Of a stretch of 64,000 nucleotides of DNA, positions 43,977 through 53,727 are shown one piece after another. How positions within the stretch are numbered: position 1 is the first letter of the stretch; the number at the start of each line of letters is the position of its first letter. Made by a program: the position numbers and the translations under genes. The notes below the pieces were generated by a model, which was given only the letters and a program-made list of their open reading frames with translations, had not been told where the DNA came from and searched no databases. Source of the stretch: Vibrio algivorus (lineage in GTDB: Bacteria > Pseudomonadota > Gammaproteobacteria > Enterobacterales > Vibrionaceae). The DNA lies in assembly GCF_002218005.2 (NCBI RefSeq), contig NZ_AP018678.1, positions 1,674,001 to 1,738,000 on the forward strand, written 5' to 3'.

Positions 43977-44849
43977 TTACCAGCCAGTCACTTCTTTTAG
44001 TGCATCACCAATTTCTGCTAATGACTTAGTTGTTTTTACACCGGCGGCTTCAAGTGCTGCAAACTTATCTTCAGCAGTACCTTTACCACCAGAGATAATC
44101 GCACCAGCATGGCCCATACGTTTGCCTGGAGGAGCAGTTACACCCGCAATGTAAGAGACTACAGGCTTAGTAACATTCGCTTTAATATAAGCAGCCGCTT
44201 CTTCTTCTGCAGTACCACCAATTTCACCAATCATTACGATTGCTTCAGTCGCGGGATCGTTTTGGAACATTTCCAATACATCGATGAAGTTAGTGCCTGG
44301 AATTGGATCACCACCAATACCAACACAAGTCGATTGACCAAAACCTGCATCGGTTGTTTGTTTTACTGCTTCGTAAGTTAGAGTACCGGAACGTGAAACA
44401 ATACCTACGCGACCTGGCTTATGAATATGACCAGGCATGATACCAATCTTACATTCACCCGGAGTAATCACACCTGGGCAGTTAGGACCAATCATACGAA
44501 CGCCGGTTTCTTCTAGCTTCACTTTTACATCAAGCATATCAAGCGTTGGGATGCCTTCGGTGATCGTTACAATCAGTTCAATACCCGCATCAATCGCTTC
44601 TAAAATAGCGTCTTTACAAAAAGCAGCTGGTACATAGATAACCGTTGCCGTTGCGCCGGTCGCTTCTACCGCTTCACGAACCGTATTGAATACTGGAAGA
44701 CCTAGATGTTCAGTACCGCCTTTACCTGGAGATACACCACCTACCATTTGTGTTCCATAAGCAATAGCTTGTTCTGAGTGAAACGTACCTTGACCGCCAG
44801 TAAAACCTTGGCAAATAACTTTGGTATCTTTATTAATTAGTACTGACAT
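43977..44849 (-). CDS. sucD: Succinyl-CoA synthetase alpha subunit
   Basis: Alpha subunit of succinyl-CoA ligase, which makes ATP or GTP from succinyl-CoA in the TCA cycle. It has 290 residues. The CoA-binding N-terminal domain includes CQGFTGGQGTFH; the SRSGTLTYEAV block follows. The phospho-accepting His lies in MGHAGAIISGG. Its ATG shares one base with the sucC stop. Last gene of sdhCDAB-sucABCD, followed by a strong terminator. Confidence 0.98.
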   Translation of the reverse strand: MSVLINKDTKVICQGFTGGQGTFHSEQAIAYGTQMVGGVSPGKGGTEHLGLPVFNTVREAVEATGATATVIYVPAAFCKDAILEAIDAGIELIVTITEGIPTLDMLDVKVKLEETGVRMIGPNCPGVITPGECKIGIMPGHIHKPGRVGIVSRSGTLTYEAVKQTTDAGFGQSTCVGIGGDPIPGTNFIDVLEMFQNDPATEAIVMIGEIGGTAEEEAAAYIKANVTKPVVSYIAGVTAPPGKRMGHAGAIISGGKGTAEDKFAALEAAGVKTTKSLAEIGDALKEVTGW

Positions 44850-46015
44850 TATTTGCCCTCCGCCGCTTTAACTACTTGAACTGCTGCATCTTTAAGAGAT
44901 GTTGCTGCAATGATATCTAAACCAGATTTAGCCAATACTTCACGACCAAGTTCTGCGTTAGTCCCTTCAAGACGAACCACTACTGGCACTTCAACACCGA
45001 CTTCTTTCACAGCACCGATAATACCTTCTGCAATCATGTCACAACGAACGATACCACCAAAGATATTTACTAGAACCGCTTTAACATTAGTATCAGATAA
45101 GATGATCTTGAATGCTTCAGCAACACGTTCTTTGGTTGCGCCGCCGCCTACATCAAGGAAGTTTGCTGGCTTACCACCGTGTAGGTTTACGATATCCATC
45201 GTACCCATTGCAAGACCAGCACCGTTAACCATACAACCTACATTGCCATCTAAAGCAACATAGTTCAGTTCGTATTGTGCCGCATGTGCTTCACGTTCAT
45301 CTTCTTGAGATGGATCGTGCATTTCACGCAATTTTGGTTGACGGTACATTGCATTTGAATCAATGTTAATTTTACCGTCTAGACACAATAGATCGCCTGA
45401 ACCGGTAATAACCAATGGGTTAATTTCAAGTAGCGCTAAATCGTACTGTGCAAACATCGTACCTAGACCCATGAAGATCTGAGTAAATTGTTTGATTTGG
45501 TTGCCTTTAAGGCCAAGTTTGAATGCAAGTTCACGTCCTTGGTATGCCTGAGGGCCAACCAATGGATCAATCGCGGCTTTATGAATAAGTTCTGGCGTTT
45601 CTTCTGCCACTTTTTCAATTTCAACACCACCTTCCGTTGATGCCATGAACACGATACGACGTGTACCACGGTCAACGACTGCACCTAGGTACAATTCATT
45701 CGCGATGTCTGATGCTTCTTCCACCAAAATTTTTGTTACTGGTTGGCCGTTAGCATCTGTTTGATAAGTTACTAAGTTTTTACCTAGCCACTTTTGCGCA
45801 AATTCTTTTACACCATCTTTGGTGTCGTGCAGTTCTACACCGCCAGCTTTACCTCGTCCACCAGCATGTACCTGACATTTAACCACTTTTTTAGCGGTAT
45901 TAATGCGACCTGCTGCTTCATAAGCTTCAAGAGGAGTATTGCAAGCGTAACCTTCCGGTACTGGCAATCCGAATTCAGCGAACAGCTGTTTAGCTTGATA
46001 TTCATGCAAATTCAT
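44849..46015 (-). CDS. sucC: Succinyl-CoA synthetase beta subunit
   Basis: Beta subunit of succinyl-CoA ligase, carrying the ATP-grasp nucleotide site, 388 residues. Landmarks are MNLHEYQAKQLFAEFGLPVP, CQVHAGGRGKAGGV, LEINPLVITGSGDLLCLDGK and NIFGGIVRCDMIAEGI. It overlaps sucD by one base. It is separated from sucB by 142 bp holding a terminator-like hairpin, so its expression may be partly independent of the upstream genes. Confidence 0.98.
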   Translation of the reverse strand: MNLHEYQAKQLFAEFGLPVPEGYACNTPLEAYEAAGRINTAKKVVKCQVHAGGRGKAGGVELHDTKDGVKEFAQKWLGKNLVTYQTDANGQPVTKILVEEASDIANELYLGAVVDRGTRRIVFMASTEGGVEIEKVAEETPELIHKAAIDPLVGPQAYQGRELAFKLGLKGNQIKQFTQIFMGLGTMFAQYDLALLEINPLVITGSGDLLCLDGKINIDSNAMYRQPKLREMHDPSQEDEREAHAAQYELNYVALDGNVGCMVNGAGLAMGTMDIVNLHGGKPANFLDVGGGATKERVAEAFKIILSDTNVKAVLVNIFGGIVRCDMIAEGIIGAVKEVGVEVPVVVRLEGTNAELGREVLAKSGLDIIAATSLKDAAVQVVKAAEGK

Positions 46016-46113
46016 TGTGCTATTTCCATTTCGTTATCCGTGAGGATTTATTATTTCCATTGGCATTTAATTTAAGTAAGGGAATGCCATTATTTGTGTA
46101 GGTGTACTGATAT

Positions 46114-46143
46114 AAAAAGGGGTAGATAGTTCACTTCTACCCC
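46114..46143 (-). terminator. Terminator-like hairpin between sucB and sucC
   Basis: Read leftward, GGGGTAGA, a 9-base loop, TCTACCCC, then TTTTTATAT. It is a full intrinsic-terminator shape inside the operon, 15 bp after the sucB stop. A second, weaker inverted repeat (GGCATT/AATGCC) lies nearer sucC at about 46062-46088. Confidence 0.75.
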
Positions 46144-46157
46144 ATCAATTGCTTAAT

Positions 46158-47369
46158 TTAGACGTCCAACAGTAAACGAGCAGGATCTTCCAGTAACTCT
46201 TTAATGGTTACTAGGAATCCAACTGATTCACGACCATCAATCAAGCGGTGATCGTAAGACAGAGCGAGGTACATCATTGGTAAAATTTCCACTTTACCGT
46301 TTACCGCCATTGGACGATCTTGGATTTTATGCATACCCAAAATTGCCGCTTGTGGTGGGTTAATGATTGGTGTCGACATTAATGAGCCAAATACACCACC
46401 ATTTGTGATAGTGAAGTTACCGCCCATTAAATCTTCAACTTGCAATTTACCATCACGTCCTTTGATCGCGAGATCTTTAATGCCTTTCTCAATATCAGCA
46501 AAGCCTAGCGTGTCGCAGTCTTTCAATACCGGAGTAACAAGGCCACGTGGTGTAGAAACCGCCATGCTGATATCAAAATAATTATGATAAACGATATCAT
46601 CACCATCAATTGAAGCATTCACTTCAGGGTAACGCTTCAACGCTTCTGTTACCGCTTTAACATAGAAAGACATAAAGCCTAAGCGTGTATCATGACGCTT
46701 CTCAAACTGCTCTTTATATTGAGCACGAAGATCCATAATTGGCTTCATGTTCACTTCGTTAAAGGTTGTCAGCATTGCTGTTGAATTTTTCGCTTCAAGC
46801 AGACGATTTGCTACCGTTTTACGTAAGCGAGTCATTGGTACGCGCTTTTCAGTACGAGCAGCGGTAGGAGCTTCAACTTGAGTTTCTTTCTCTTCTTTCG
46901 CTGGCGTTGCTGATTTATTAGCAAGGTGCGCGTCAACATCTTCACGAGTAATACGACCACCAACACCTGTACCTTTCACATCTGATGCTTCAAGGCTGTG
47001 TTCCGCTAATAAACGACGAACGGCTGGACTTAGCGCGTCATTAGATTCTTCATTTAAAGCGGCTTTATGGCGTTTATCCGGCGATGCTTCACTTGATTCT
47101 GCTTTATCTTTTGTTGGCTCTCCAGCGACTGCACCAGCTTTTAATTTAGCGATCAGTTGCTTTGAAAGAACCGTTGCACCTTCTTCTTCCACAATGGCTT
47201 CTAACACACCATCATCAGGGGCTGGTACTTCTAACACTACTTTGTCAGTTTCAATTTCAACCAACACTTCATCACGTTGTACCGAATCACCCGGTTGTTT
47301 GTGCCATGTAGCAATAGTGGCATCTGCTACGGATTCAGGTAAATCTGGAACCAGAATTTCAATTGTCAT
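46158..47369 (-). CDS. sucB: 2-oxoglutarate dehydrogenase E2 (dihydrolipoyl succinyltransferase)
   Basis: Core E2 of the 2-oxoglutarate dehydrogenase complex, transferring succinyl groups to CoA. It has 403 residues. The lipoyl domain (1-77) carries K43 in ETDKVVLEV. The E1/E3-binding domain (about 110-145) includes LSPAVRRLLAEH and GVGGRITREDV. The catalytic domain has the active His in LALSYDHRLIDGRE. Linkers are Ala/Glu/Lys-rich. It lies 54 bp after sucA. The E3 subunit (lpd) is not in this window. Confidence 0.98.
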   Translation of the reverse strand: MTIEILVPDLPESVADATIATWHKQPGDSVQRDEVLVEIETDKVVLEVPAPDDGVLEAIVEEEGATVLSKQLIAKLKAGAVAGEPTKDKAESSEASPDKRHKAALNEESNDALSPAVRRLLAEHSLEASDVKGTGVGGRITREDVDAHLANKSATPAKEEKETQVEAPTAARTEKRVPMTRLRKTVANRLLEAKNSTAMLTTFNEVNMKPIMDLRAQYKEQFEKRHDTRLGFMSFYVKAVTEALKRYPEVNASIDGDDIVYHNYFDISMAVSTPRGLVTPVLKDCDTLGFADIEKGIKDLAIKGRDGKLQVEDLMGGNFTITNGGVFGSLMSTPIINPPQAAILGMHKIQDRPMAVNGKVEILPMMYLALSYDHRLIDGRESVGFLVTIKELLEDPARLLLDV

Positions 47370-47423
47370 ATCTGTAAAGTCCTTATCTCTAGTTCATTCA
47401 ACTAGGAGTAATAATCCACTGCA

Positions 47424-50237
47424 CTAAAAGTCTAAATTCAAAGCATCATCCACTAATGCTTTCTGTTGCTTCAAGTGTACCGACATATAACCAACCGCTG
47501 GAGAAGCAGAAGCTGGTCGACCTGCATATTTTAATGTTGCACCATTTGGCAATGCGAAACGCATATTGTGTTGACTGCTATACCATGCGCCTTGGTTCTG
47601 CGGCTCTTCTTGACACCATACAAAATCTTCAACATTGGTATATTGCTCAATCGCTTTGCTCACATCATCGTATGGGAATGGATAAAGCTGCTCCACACGA
47701 ATAATTGCGACATCGTCTTGTTCATTTTTACGACGCTGCTCAAGTAAGTCGTAATAAACTTTACCTGAACACATCACAACACGTTTCACTTTACTTGCTT
47801 CTAGCTCATCCGTTTCTGGAATTGCAGCTTGGAACGTGCCTTGTGCTAACTCTTCTAGTGTTGAAGTACACAAAGGATGACGTAATAAAGATTTTGGCGA
47901 CATCACAATCAATGGGCGACGCATCGGGCGCACAACCTGGCGGCGAATCATGTGATAAACCTGAGCTGGCGTTGAAGGAACAACAACCTGCATATTTTGC
48001 TCAGCACACAATTGGAGGTAGCGCTCTAAGCGAGCAGATGAGTGTTCTGGACCTTGCCCTTCATAACCATGAGGCAGCAACATAGTTAGACCACATAAAC
48101 GGCCCCACTTTTGCTCACCTGATGAAATAAATTGGTCAATCACAACTTGAGCACCATTGGCAAAGTCACCAAATTGAGCTTCCCAAATCGTTAAACCACT
48201 AGGTTCAGCCGTTGCATAACCGTATTCAAACGCTAATACTGCTTCTTCAGACAATACAGAGTCAAACACTTGGAATGGACCTTGGCTATCGTGAATATGT
48301 GCCAGTGGCATATAAGTACTAGCGGTTTCTTGATCATGCAATACTGCATGGCGGTGGAAGAAAGTACCACGACCGGAATCTTGCCCAGTAATACGAATAC
48401 GCTTTCCATCATCGACAAGAGTGGCATAAGCTAAGGTTTCAGCCATCCCCCAGTCAATCATCTTCTCTCCATTCACCATAGAGCGACGATCGTTATACAA
48501 TTTCGCAACTCGGCTTTGTAACTTATGACTTTCAGGGAACTGACAAGTCTTACTACCTAGCTCTGACAAACGAGTGAAATCAACTTGGTTATCCCAATCT
48601 TCATTCCATTCATGACCTAGGTAAGGAGTCCAGTCAACAGAGTGTAGTGCCATTGGGCGCCACTCTTTAACCACTACCTCACCACGATCAAGTGCATCAC
48701 GGTATTCGTTAACCATTTGAGTTGCATCTTCTAACTCAATATCTTTACGGTCAACGAGTACATCAGCGTACAATTTACGTGGTGTCGGGTGCTTTTTGAT
48801 CTTTTGATACATCAAAGGCTGAGTTGCATTTGGCTCATCGGCTTCGTTATGACCGTGGCGGCGATAACATACCAAATCAATGACAACATCACGTTTAAAA
48901 GTATTACGGTAATCTAAAGCAATGCGAGTAATAAAGGCTACCGCTTCTGGATCATCGGCATTCACATGGAAAATCGGTGCCTGTACCATCTTAGCGATAT
49001 CAGTACAGTACATGGTTGATCGCATATCGCGTGGGTTTGATGTGGTAAAACCGATTTGGTTATTCACCACGATACGAACCGTACCACCAACTTGATAACC
49101 GCGAGCTTGAGACATGTTAAAGGTTTCAGCAACTACACCTTGCCCCGCTATCGCAGAGTCACCATGAATGGTGATCGGTAATACTTTGCTACCATCTTTG
49201 TCATTTAAGCGATCTTGACGAGCACGTACCGAACCAATAACCACTGGGTTTACAATCTCTAAGTGAGATGGGTTAAATGCTAAGGCTAAATGTACATCTC
49301 CACCTGGCGTAGAGAAATCAGCAGAGAAACCTTGGTGATATTTTACATCCCCAGTACCCCATGTTTCATCATGTTTACCGGCAAACTCATCAAATAAATC
49401 TTGTGGTTTTTTACCCAATACGTTGACTAACATATTTAAGCGACCACGGTGCGCCATACCAATAACCACTTCGCGCATGCCATTTGAGCCAGCATGACGA
49501 ATTAATTCTTTTGTCATTGGTATTAATGCATCACCACCTTCTAATGAAAAGCGTTTAGCACCAGGGAATTTTGCGCCTAAATAACGCTCAAGGCCTTCCG
49601 CTGCCGTCAGTTCATGTAGAAAAGTGGATTTTTCTTCTGCGGTAAAAGTACCTTCACCTACCACTGATTCTAAGCGGTCTTGGATCCAACGCTTTTCTTC
49701 AGTGTTAGTGATGTGCATATATTCTGCACCAATTGAACCACAGTAGATTTTATTTAAGGCTTCATAGATATCTTTCAACGGCATAGTATCTTTGCCTACC
49801 GCAAAAGAACCGACGTTAAATGACTCTTGGAAGTCTTCAGGAGAGAGATTATGAAACGCAGGATCAAGTTCAGCAACTGATTCACGTTTCCAAATGTTGA
49901 GGGGGTCTAGATTCGCAGCTTGATGCCCACGGAAGCGGTAAGCATTGATTAACTGCAAGACTTTTACTTGTTTAGCATCGACATCAGGATCACTAACTTG
50001 GACATTGTAATGCTTTGTCTCTTTCGCTAATCGTCTGAAGTAGTCACGAACACGGGAGTGTGGTTGTTCACCTGCGACAGAAGCTTCTGCTGGTAGGCTA
50101 TCAAACACCTCTTTCCATTCGTCACCGACTAAATCGGGGTCACTAAGATACAGTTCGTAGAGATCTTCTACGTAAGTTGCATTGGCGCCAGCCAAGTGTG
50201 AAGACTCGAGCCATGCCTTCATCACGCCGTTGTGCAT
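47424..50237 (-). CDS. sucA: 2-oxoglutarate dehydrogenase E1
   Basis: Thiamine-diphosphate enzyme that decarboxylates 2-oxoglutarate and succinylates the E2 lipoyl group; first and rate-setting step of the complex. It has 937 residues, the usual length. Landmarks are YRFRGHQAANLDPL, GMAHRGRLNMLVNVLGK, the ThDP/Mg region GDSAIAGQGVVAETFNM, RRHGHNEADEP and the C-terminal EEPQNQGAW. AAGGGA precedes the ATG. It starts 138 bp after sdhB, across a hairpin. Confidence 0.98.
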   Translation of the reverse strand: MHNGVMKAWLESSHLAGANATYVEDLYELYLSDPDLVGDEWKEVFDSLPAEASVAGEQPHSRVRDYFRRLAKETKHYNVQVSDPDVDAKQVKVLQLINAYRFRGHQAANLDPLNIWKRESVAELDPAFHNLSPEDFQESFNVGSFAVGKDTMPLKDIYEALNKIYCGSIGAEYMHITNTEEKRWIQDRLESVVGEGTFTAEEKSTFLHELTAAEGLERYLGAKFPGAKRFSLEGGDALIPMTKELIRHAGSNGMREVVIGMAHRGRLNMLVNVLGKKPQDLFDEFAGKHDETWGTGDVKYHQGFSADFSTPGGDVHLALAFNPSHLEIVNPVVIGSVRARQDRLNDKDGSKVLPITIHGDSAIAGQGVVAETFNMSQARGYQVGGTVRIVVNNQIGFTTSNPRDMRSTMYCTDIAKMVQAPIFHVNADDPEAVAFITRIALDYRNTFKRDVVIDLVCYRRHGHNEADEPNATQPLMYQKIKKHPTPRKLYADVLVDRKDIELEDATQMVNEYRDALDRGEVVVKEWRPMALHSVDWTPYLGHEWNEDWDNQVDFTRLSELGSKTCQFPESHKLQSRVAKLYNDRRSMVNGEKMIDWGMAETLAYATLVDDGKRIRITGQDSGRGTFFHRHAVLHDQETASTYMPLAHIHDSQGPFQVFDSVLSEEAVLAFEYGYATAEPSGLTIWEAQFGDFANGAQVVIDQFISSGEQKWGRLCGLTMLLPHGYEGQGPEHSSARLERYLQLCAEQNMQVVVPSTPAQVYHMIRRQVVRPMRRPLIVMSPKSLLRHPLCTSTLEELAQGTFQAAIPETDELEASKVKRVVMCSGKVYYDLLEQRRKNEQDDVAIIRVEQLYPFPYDDVSKAIEQYTNVEDFVWCQEEPQNQGAWYSSQHNMRFALPNGATLKYAGRPASASPAVGYMSVHLKQQKALVDDALNLDF

Positions 50238-50325
50238 ATTTTCCCTTAACCTTTTTTGGTTTCAAATTATGCTTCGACACTTACTCAGCTATAAATGGTT
50301 ACGGTAAGTAAATGCCTAATTGTAA

Positions 50326-50352
50326 GTCGGCCTAGTGTAAGGCTAGGCCGAC
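50326..50352. other. Strong hairpin in the sdhB-sucA gap
   Basis: GTCGGCCTAG, seven bases, CTAGGCCGAC: a perfect 10-bp GC-rich stem without a following T-run. It is not a standard terminator; it may act in RNA processing or stability between the sdh and suc segments. Confidence 0.6.
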
Positions 50353-50375
50353 CTTCCTTGCCCTTAGAGCAATTT

Positions 50376-51089
50376 TTATACTGAACGATTGATAAGCATT
50401 GTCTTAATATGACCAATCGCTTTGGTTGGGTTTAATCCCTTAGGACAAACACTGACACAGTTCATTATCTCATGACAACGAAAAACGCTAAATGCATCGT
50501 CAAGATTTGACAAACGTTCATCTGTCGCGGTATCTCGGCTATCAATTAACCAACGATAGGCGGCTAATAAACCTGCTGGGCCAATAAATTTATCCGGGTT
50601 CCACCAGAATGACGGGCAAGATGTCGTACAACATGCACACATAATGCAATCATACAAACCATCTAGGTGAGCACGGTCTTCTGGTGATTGTAAGTTTTCA
50701 CGCGATGGTGGTAATTCACTATCATTGATCAAATAAGGTTTAACTTTGGCATAATTATCATAAAACTGAGCCATATCAACAATAAGGTCACGCACTACAG
50801 GTAAACCTGGCAGTGGACGAATGACCACCTTGCTTTTACCTAATAATGCCGACAAAGGCGTAATACACGCAAGGCCATTTTTGCCATTCATGTTTAAACC
50901 ATCTGAACCACATACACCTTCACGACATGAGCGACGGAAAGAAATGGTCGGATCTTGTTCTTTCAATAGGATAAGCGCATCAAGCACCATCATATCGGAA
51001 CCTTCTTCCACTTCTAACTCGTAATCCTTCATGTAAGGCTTTTTGTCAGCATCCGGATTATAACGATACAAAGAGAAATTGACTTTCAT
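50376..51089 (-). CDS. sdhB: Succinate dehydrogenase iron-sulfur subunit
   Basis: Electron-transfer subunit of complex II carrying three iron-sulfur clusters, 237 residues. The [2Fe-2S] motif is CREGVCGSDGLNMNG with a later Cys in NGLAC. The [4Fe-4S] motif is CIMCACC with the later CP, and the [3Fe-4S] motif is CHEIMNCVSVCPKGL. It lies 14 bp after sdhA and closes the sdhCDAB part of the operon. Confidence 0.98.
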   Translation of the reverse strand: MKVNFSLYRYNPDADKKPYMKDYELEVEEGSDMMVLDALILLKEQDPTISFRRSCREGVCGSDGLNMNGKNGLACITPLSALLGKSKVVIRPLPGLPVVRDLIVDMAQFYDNYAKVKPYLINDSELPPSRENLQSPEDRAHLDGLYDCIMCACCTTSCPSFWWNPDKFIGPAGLLAAYRWLIDSRDTATDERLSNLDDAFSVFRCHEIMNCVSVCPKGLNPTKAIGHIKTMLINRSV

Positions 51090-51103
51090 TTGCTTAATCT
51101 CCC

Positions 51104-52870
51104 TTAGTAGACACGAGCTTTAGGTGGAAAGGCTTCACGCAGTACAGGCTGCATATTCACATCACGTTTAGACATATCTTCCGTTTCAGGATTATAAATC
51201 GAGTGACATAACCAATTCGCATCATCACGATCCGGGTAGTCAAAGCGGGCATGTGCACCACGGCTTTCAGTACGATAATTCGCTGCAACCGCAGTTGCAA
51301 AAGCCGTTTCCATTAAGTTGTCTAATTCTAAACATTCGATACGTTGAGTATTAAACTCAGTAGACTTATCCGATAAATAAGCATTTTTCAAACGCTCACG
51401 AATCGCTTTTAGCTCTTCTAAACCTTTTGCCATCGCATCACCTTCACGGAATACCGAGAAGTTATTTTGCATGCAGCTTTGTAAGTCTTTACGAATTTGT
51501 ACCGGATCTTCACCGCCAGTACTGTTTTCCCAACGATTATAACGAGCCAATGATGCTTCAATATCGGCTTCAGTTGCTTCAGGTGTTTCAGCTTGAAGTG
51601 CCAACGTTTCACCCAAATGCAGACCCGTTGCACGGCCAAATACCACTAAATCAAGTAGTGAGTTACCGCCTAGACGGTTTGCACCATGTACCGATACAGA
51701 AGCAATTTCACCACAGGCAAATAGACCTTGAACCTCTTGGTCTTGACCATTCGCATCTTGTTTAATCGCTTGACCTGAAACCTGAGTTGGCACCCCACCC
51801 ATCATATAGTGACAAGTTGGAATAACTGGAATCGGTTCTTTAACGGGATCAACGTGAGCAAAGGTACGAGATAATTCAAGAATACCCGGCAAGCGAGCAT
51901 CTAAAACTTCTTTACCTAAGTGATCCAGTTTCAATTTAATATGTGGCCCCCAAGGACCGTCACAGCCACGACCTTCACGAATTTCAATCATCATTGAACG
52001 TGCGACTACGTCACGACCGGCTAAATCTTTCGCATTCGGTGCATAACGTTCCATGAAACGTTCGCCATCTTTATTAAGAAGATAACCACCTTCACCACGG
52101 CAACCTTCAGTAACCAGTACACCAGCGCCAGCAATACCCGTTGGGTGGAACTGCCACATTTCAATATCTTGCATTGGAACGCCAGCACGCAGAGCCATAC
52201 CAACACCATCACCAGTATTAATATGCGCATTAGTAGTCGATTGATAAATACGACCTGCACCACCGGTTGCCAATACCGTTGCTTTGGCTTTGAAGTAGCA
52301 AATCTCACCCGTTTCCATGCAAAGAGCCGTGGTACCTAATACCGCACCTTCTTCATTTTTCACTAAATCAAGCGCGTACCACTCAGAGAAAATGGTGGTT
52401 TTATGTTTGATGTTTTGCTGATAAAGCGTATGAAGCAATGCATGTCCAGTACGGTCAGCCGCGGCAGCCGTTCGAGCCGCTTGCTCACCACCAAAATCTT
52501 TTGATTGACCACCAAATGGACGCTGATAAATAGAACCATCTTCAAAACGAGAAAACGGCAAACCCATTTTTTCTAATTCAATGACAGATTCTGGGCCATT
52601 TTTACACATATATTCGATAGCGTTTTGGTCACCAATGTAATCTGAACCTTTTACGGTATCGTACATGTGCCACTGCCAGTCATCTTTATGTGAATTCCCT
52701 AATGCTACTGTAATCCCACCTTGAGCAGAAACAGTATGAGAACGAGTTGGAAATACTTTTGAAAGCAACGCACAAGATAGGCCTTGCTCTGAAATTTGTA
52801 ATGCAGCGCGCATACCTGCGCCACCAGCGCCGATCACAACGGCGTCAAATTCACGAACGGGAATACTCAC
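51104..52870 (-). CDS. sdhA: Succinate dehydrogenase flavoprotein subunit
   Basis: Catalytic subunit oxidising succinate to fumarate, with covalent FAD, 588 residues. The dinucleotide motif is VIGAGGAGMRAAL and the FAD-attaching His is in RSHTVSAQGG. Active-site blocks are HPTGIAGAG, EGCRGEGGYL and the capping-domain Arg region. HGANRLGGNSLLDLVVFG is highly conserved. It starts at GTG immediately after the sdhD stop (TAA-GTG), so the two are tightly coupled. Confidence 0.98.
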   Translation of the reverse strand: MSIPVREFDAVVIGAGGAGMRAALQISEQGLSCALLSKVFPTRSHTVSAQGGITVALGNSHKDDWQWHMYDTVKGSDYIGDQNAIEYMCKNGPESVIELEKMGLPFSRFEDGSIYQRPFGGQSKDFGGEQAARTAAAADRTGHALLHTLYQQNIKHKTTIFSEWYALDLVKNEEGAVLGTTALCMETGEICYFKAKATVLATGGAGRIYQSTTNAHINTGDGVGMALRAGVPMQDIEMWQFHPTGIAGAGVLVTEGCRGEGGYLLNKDGERFMERYAPNAKDLAGRDVVARSMMIEIREGRGCDGPWGPHIKLKLDHLGKEVLDARLPGILELSRTFAHVDPVKEPIPVIPTCHYMMGGVPTQVSGQAIKQDANGQDQEVQGLFACGEIASVSVHGANRLGGNSLLDLVVFGRATGLHLGETLALQAETPEATEADIEASLARYNRWENSTGGEDPVQIRKDLQSCMQNNFSVFREGDAMAKGLEELKAIRERLKNAYLSDKSTEFNTQRIECLELDNLMETAFATAVAANYRTESRGAHARFDYPDRDDANWLCHSIYNPETEDMSKRDVNMQPVLREAFPPKARVY

Positions 52871-53218
52871 TTACACACCCCACAAAATAAATAGACCAGA
52901 GAAGAAGTACGCAATTAATGTCACTATGATCAGCAATTGTAATGCTACGCGTACTCCGGTTGGTTTAATATAATCAGTCAATACCTGCCACATACCAATC
53001 CAGGCATGAATTAATACACATAGAAGCGCCACCATAGTGAACACTTTAGTGAACGTTCCACTAAAAAAGGATTGCCATGACAGGTAATTAATATCAGGGC
53101 CACAGGCTAAAAATCCCACCATGTACACGGTATAAAGTGTCATGATGATGCCTGTTGCACGGATCAGGAGGTAATCATGAACTCCATTGCGTCCGAATGA
53201 AGAAATGTGCTTTACCAT
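52871..53218 (-). CDS. sdhD: Succinate dehydrogenase membrane anchor SdhD
   Basis: Hydrophobic anchor subunit binding haem b and quinone together with SdhC, 115 residues and three membrane helices. LIRATGIIMTLYTVYM, the haem-ligand His in LCVLIHAWIGMWQVLTDY and the C-terminal YFFSGLFILWGV are typical. Its ATG lies inside the sdhC end (7-bp overlap) and sdhA follows with no gap. Confidence 0.96.
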   Translation of the reverse strand: MVKHISSFGRNGVHDYLLIRATGIIMTLYTVYMVGFLACGPDINYLSWQSFFSGTFTKVFTMVALLCVLIHAWIGMWQVLTDYIKPTGVRVALQLLIIVTLIAYFFSGLFILWGV

Positions 53219-53604
53219 ACAAGAACTCCTGCTAATACCGATAATACAGCGGTGACCACGAAAACAGCTTTAGCGCTTAACGCACCGCTTTCTTTCTCTT
53301 CAAAATATTTCATATCCATCAGTAAATGACGTACCCCACCACAGATGTGGTAAGCAAGTGCAGTCAAAATACCCCACAAAATGAATTTCACAGCAAAGCT
53401 ATCAATAATGCTCGATGCCTGAGAAAAACCTACTGGAGATGATAAAGAGGTGGCAAGTAGCCATAGTAAGATACCAACAGAAACAAACATAATGACACCA
53501 GAAACACGGTGCACAATGGATGCAATGGCAGAAATTGGGAAGTGTATTGTTTGTAAATCTAAGTTTACTGGTCTGGACTTTCTTTTATTCACGGGTGTGC
53601 TCAC
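53212..53604 (-). CDS. sdhC: Succinate dehydrogenase cytochrome b556 subunit SdhC
   Basis: Membrane anchor subunit with a haem b ligand and part of the quinone site, 130 residues and three helices. Quinone-site SIVHRVSGVIMF and haem-region YHICGGVRHLLMD are visible. First gene of sdhCDAB-sucABCD. It starts at GTG (53604) with GGAGC seven bases upstream; a second GTG four codons later is less likely. Confidence 0.96.
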   Translation of the reverse strand: MSTPVNKRKSRPVNLDLQTIHFPISAIASIVHRVSGVIMFVSVGILLWLLATSLSSPVGFSQASSIIDSFAVKFILWGILTALAYHICGGVRHLLMDMKYFEEKESGALSAKAVFVVTAVLSVLAGVLVW

Positions 53605-53663
53605 TCAGCTCCATCTAGAGCATTTATAGTTATTGACATAAATTGATTAAACACCCTGTAACT

Positions 53664-53676
53664 ATTTAATTAACAT
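53664..53676. promoter_or_regulatory. ArcA-type site 1
   Basis: On the leftward strand it reads ATGTTAATTAAAT, containing the ArcA core TGTTAATTAA exactly. It is about 60 bp upstream of sdhC, where ArcA-P would repress in low oxygen. Confidence 0.65.
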
Positions 53677-53712
53677 TTCCATTCCAAAACACCCAGTCAA
53701 TCTATGGATTTT

Positions 53713-53727
53713 TTGTTAATTAAACAT
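53713..53727. promoter_or_regulatory. ArcA-type site 2
   Basis: Rightward TTGTTAATTAAACAT again contains the exact core TGTTAATTAA, about 50 bp from site 1 and in the opposite orientation. Confidence 0.65.

Noticed and set aside
45463..45684. Leftward open frame within sucC
   Set aside because: Out-of-frame shadow of sucC with no independent start signal.
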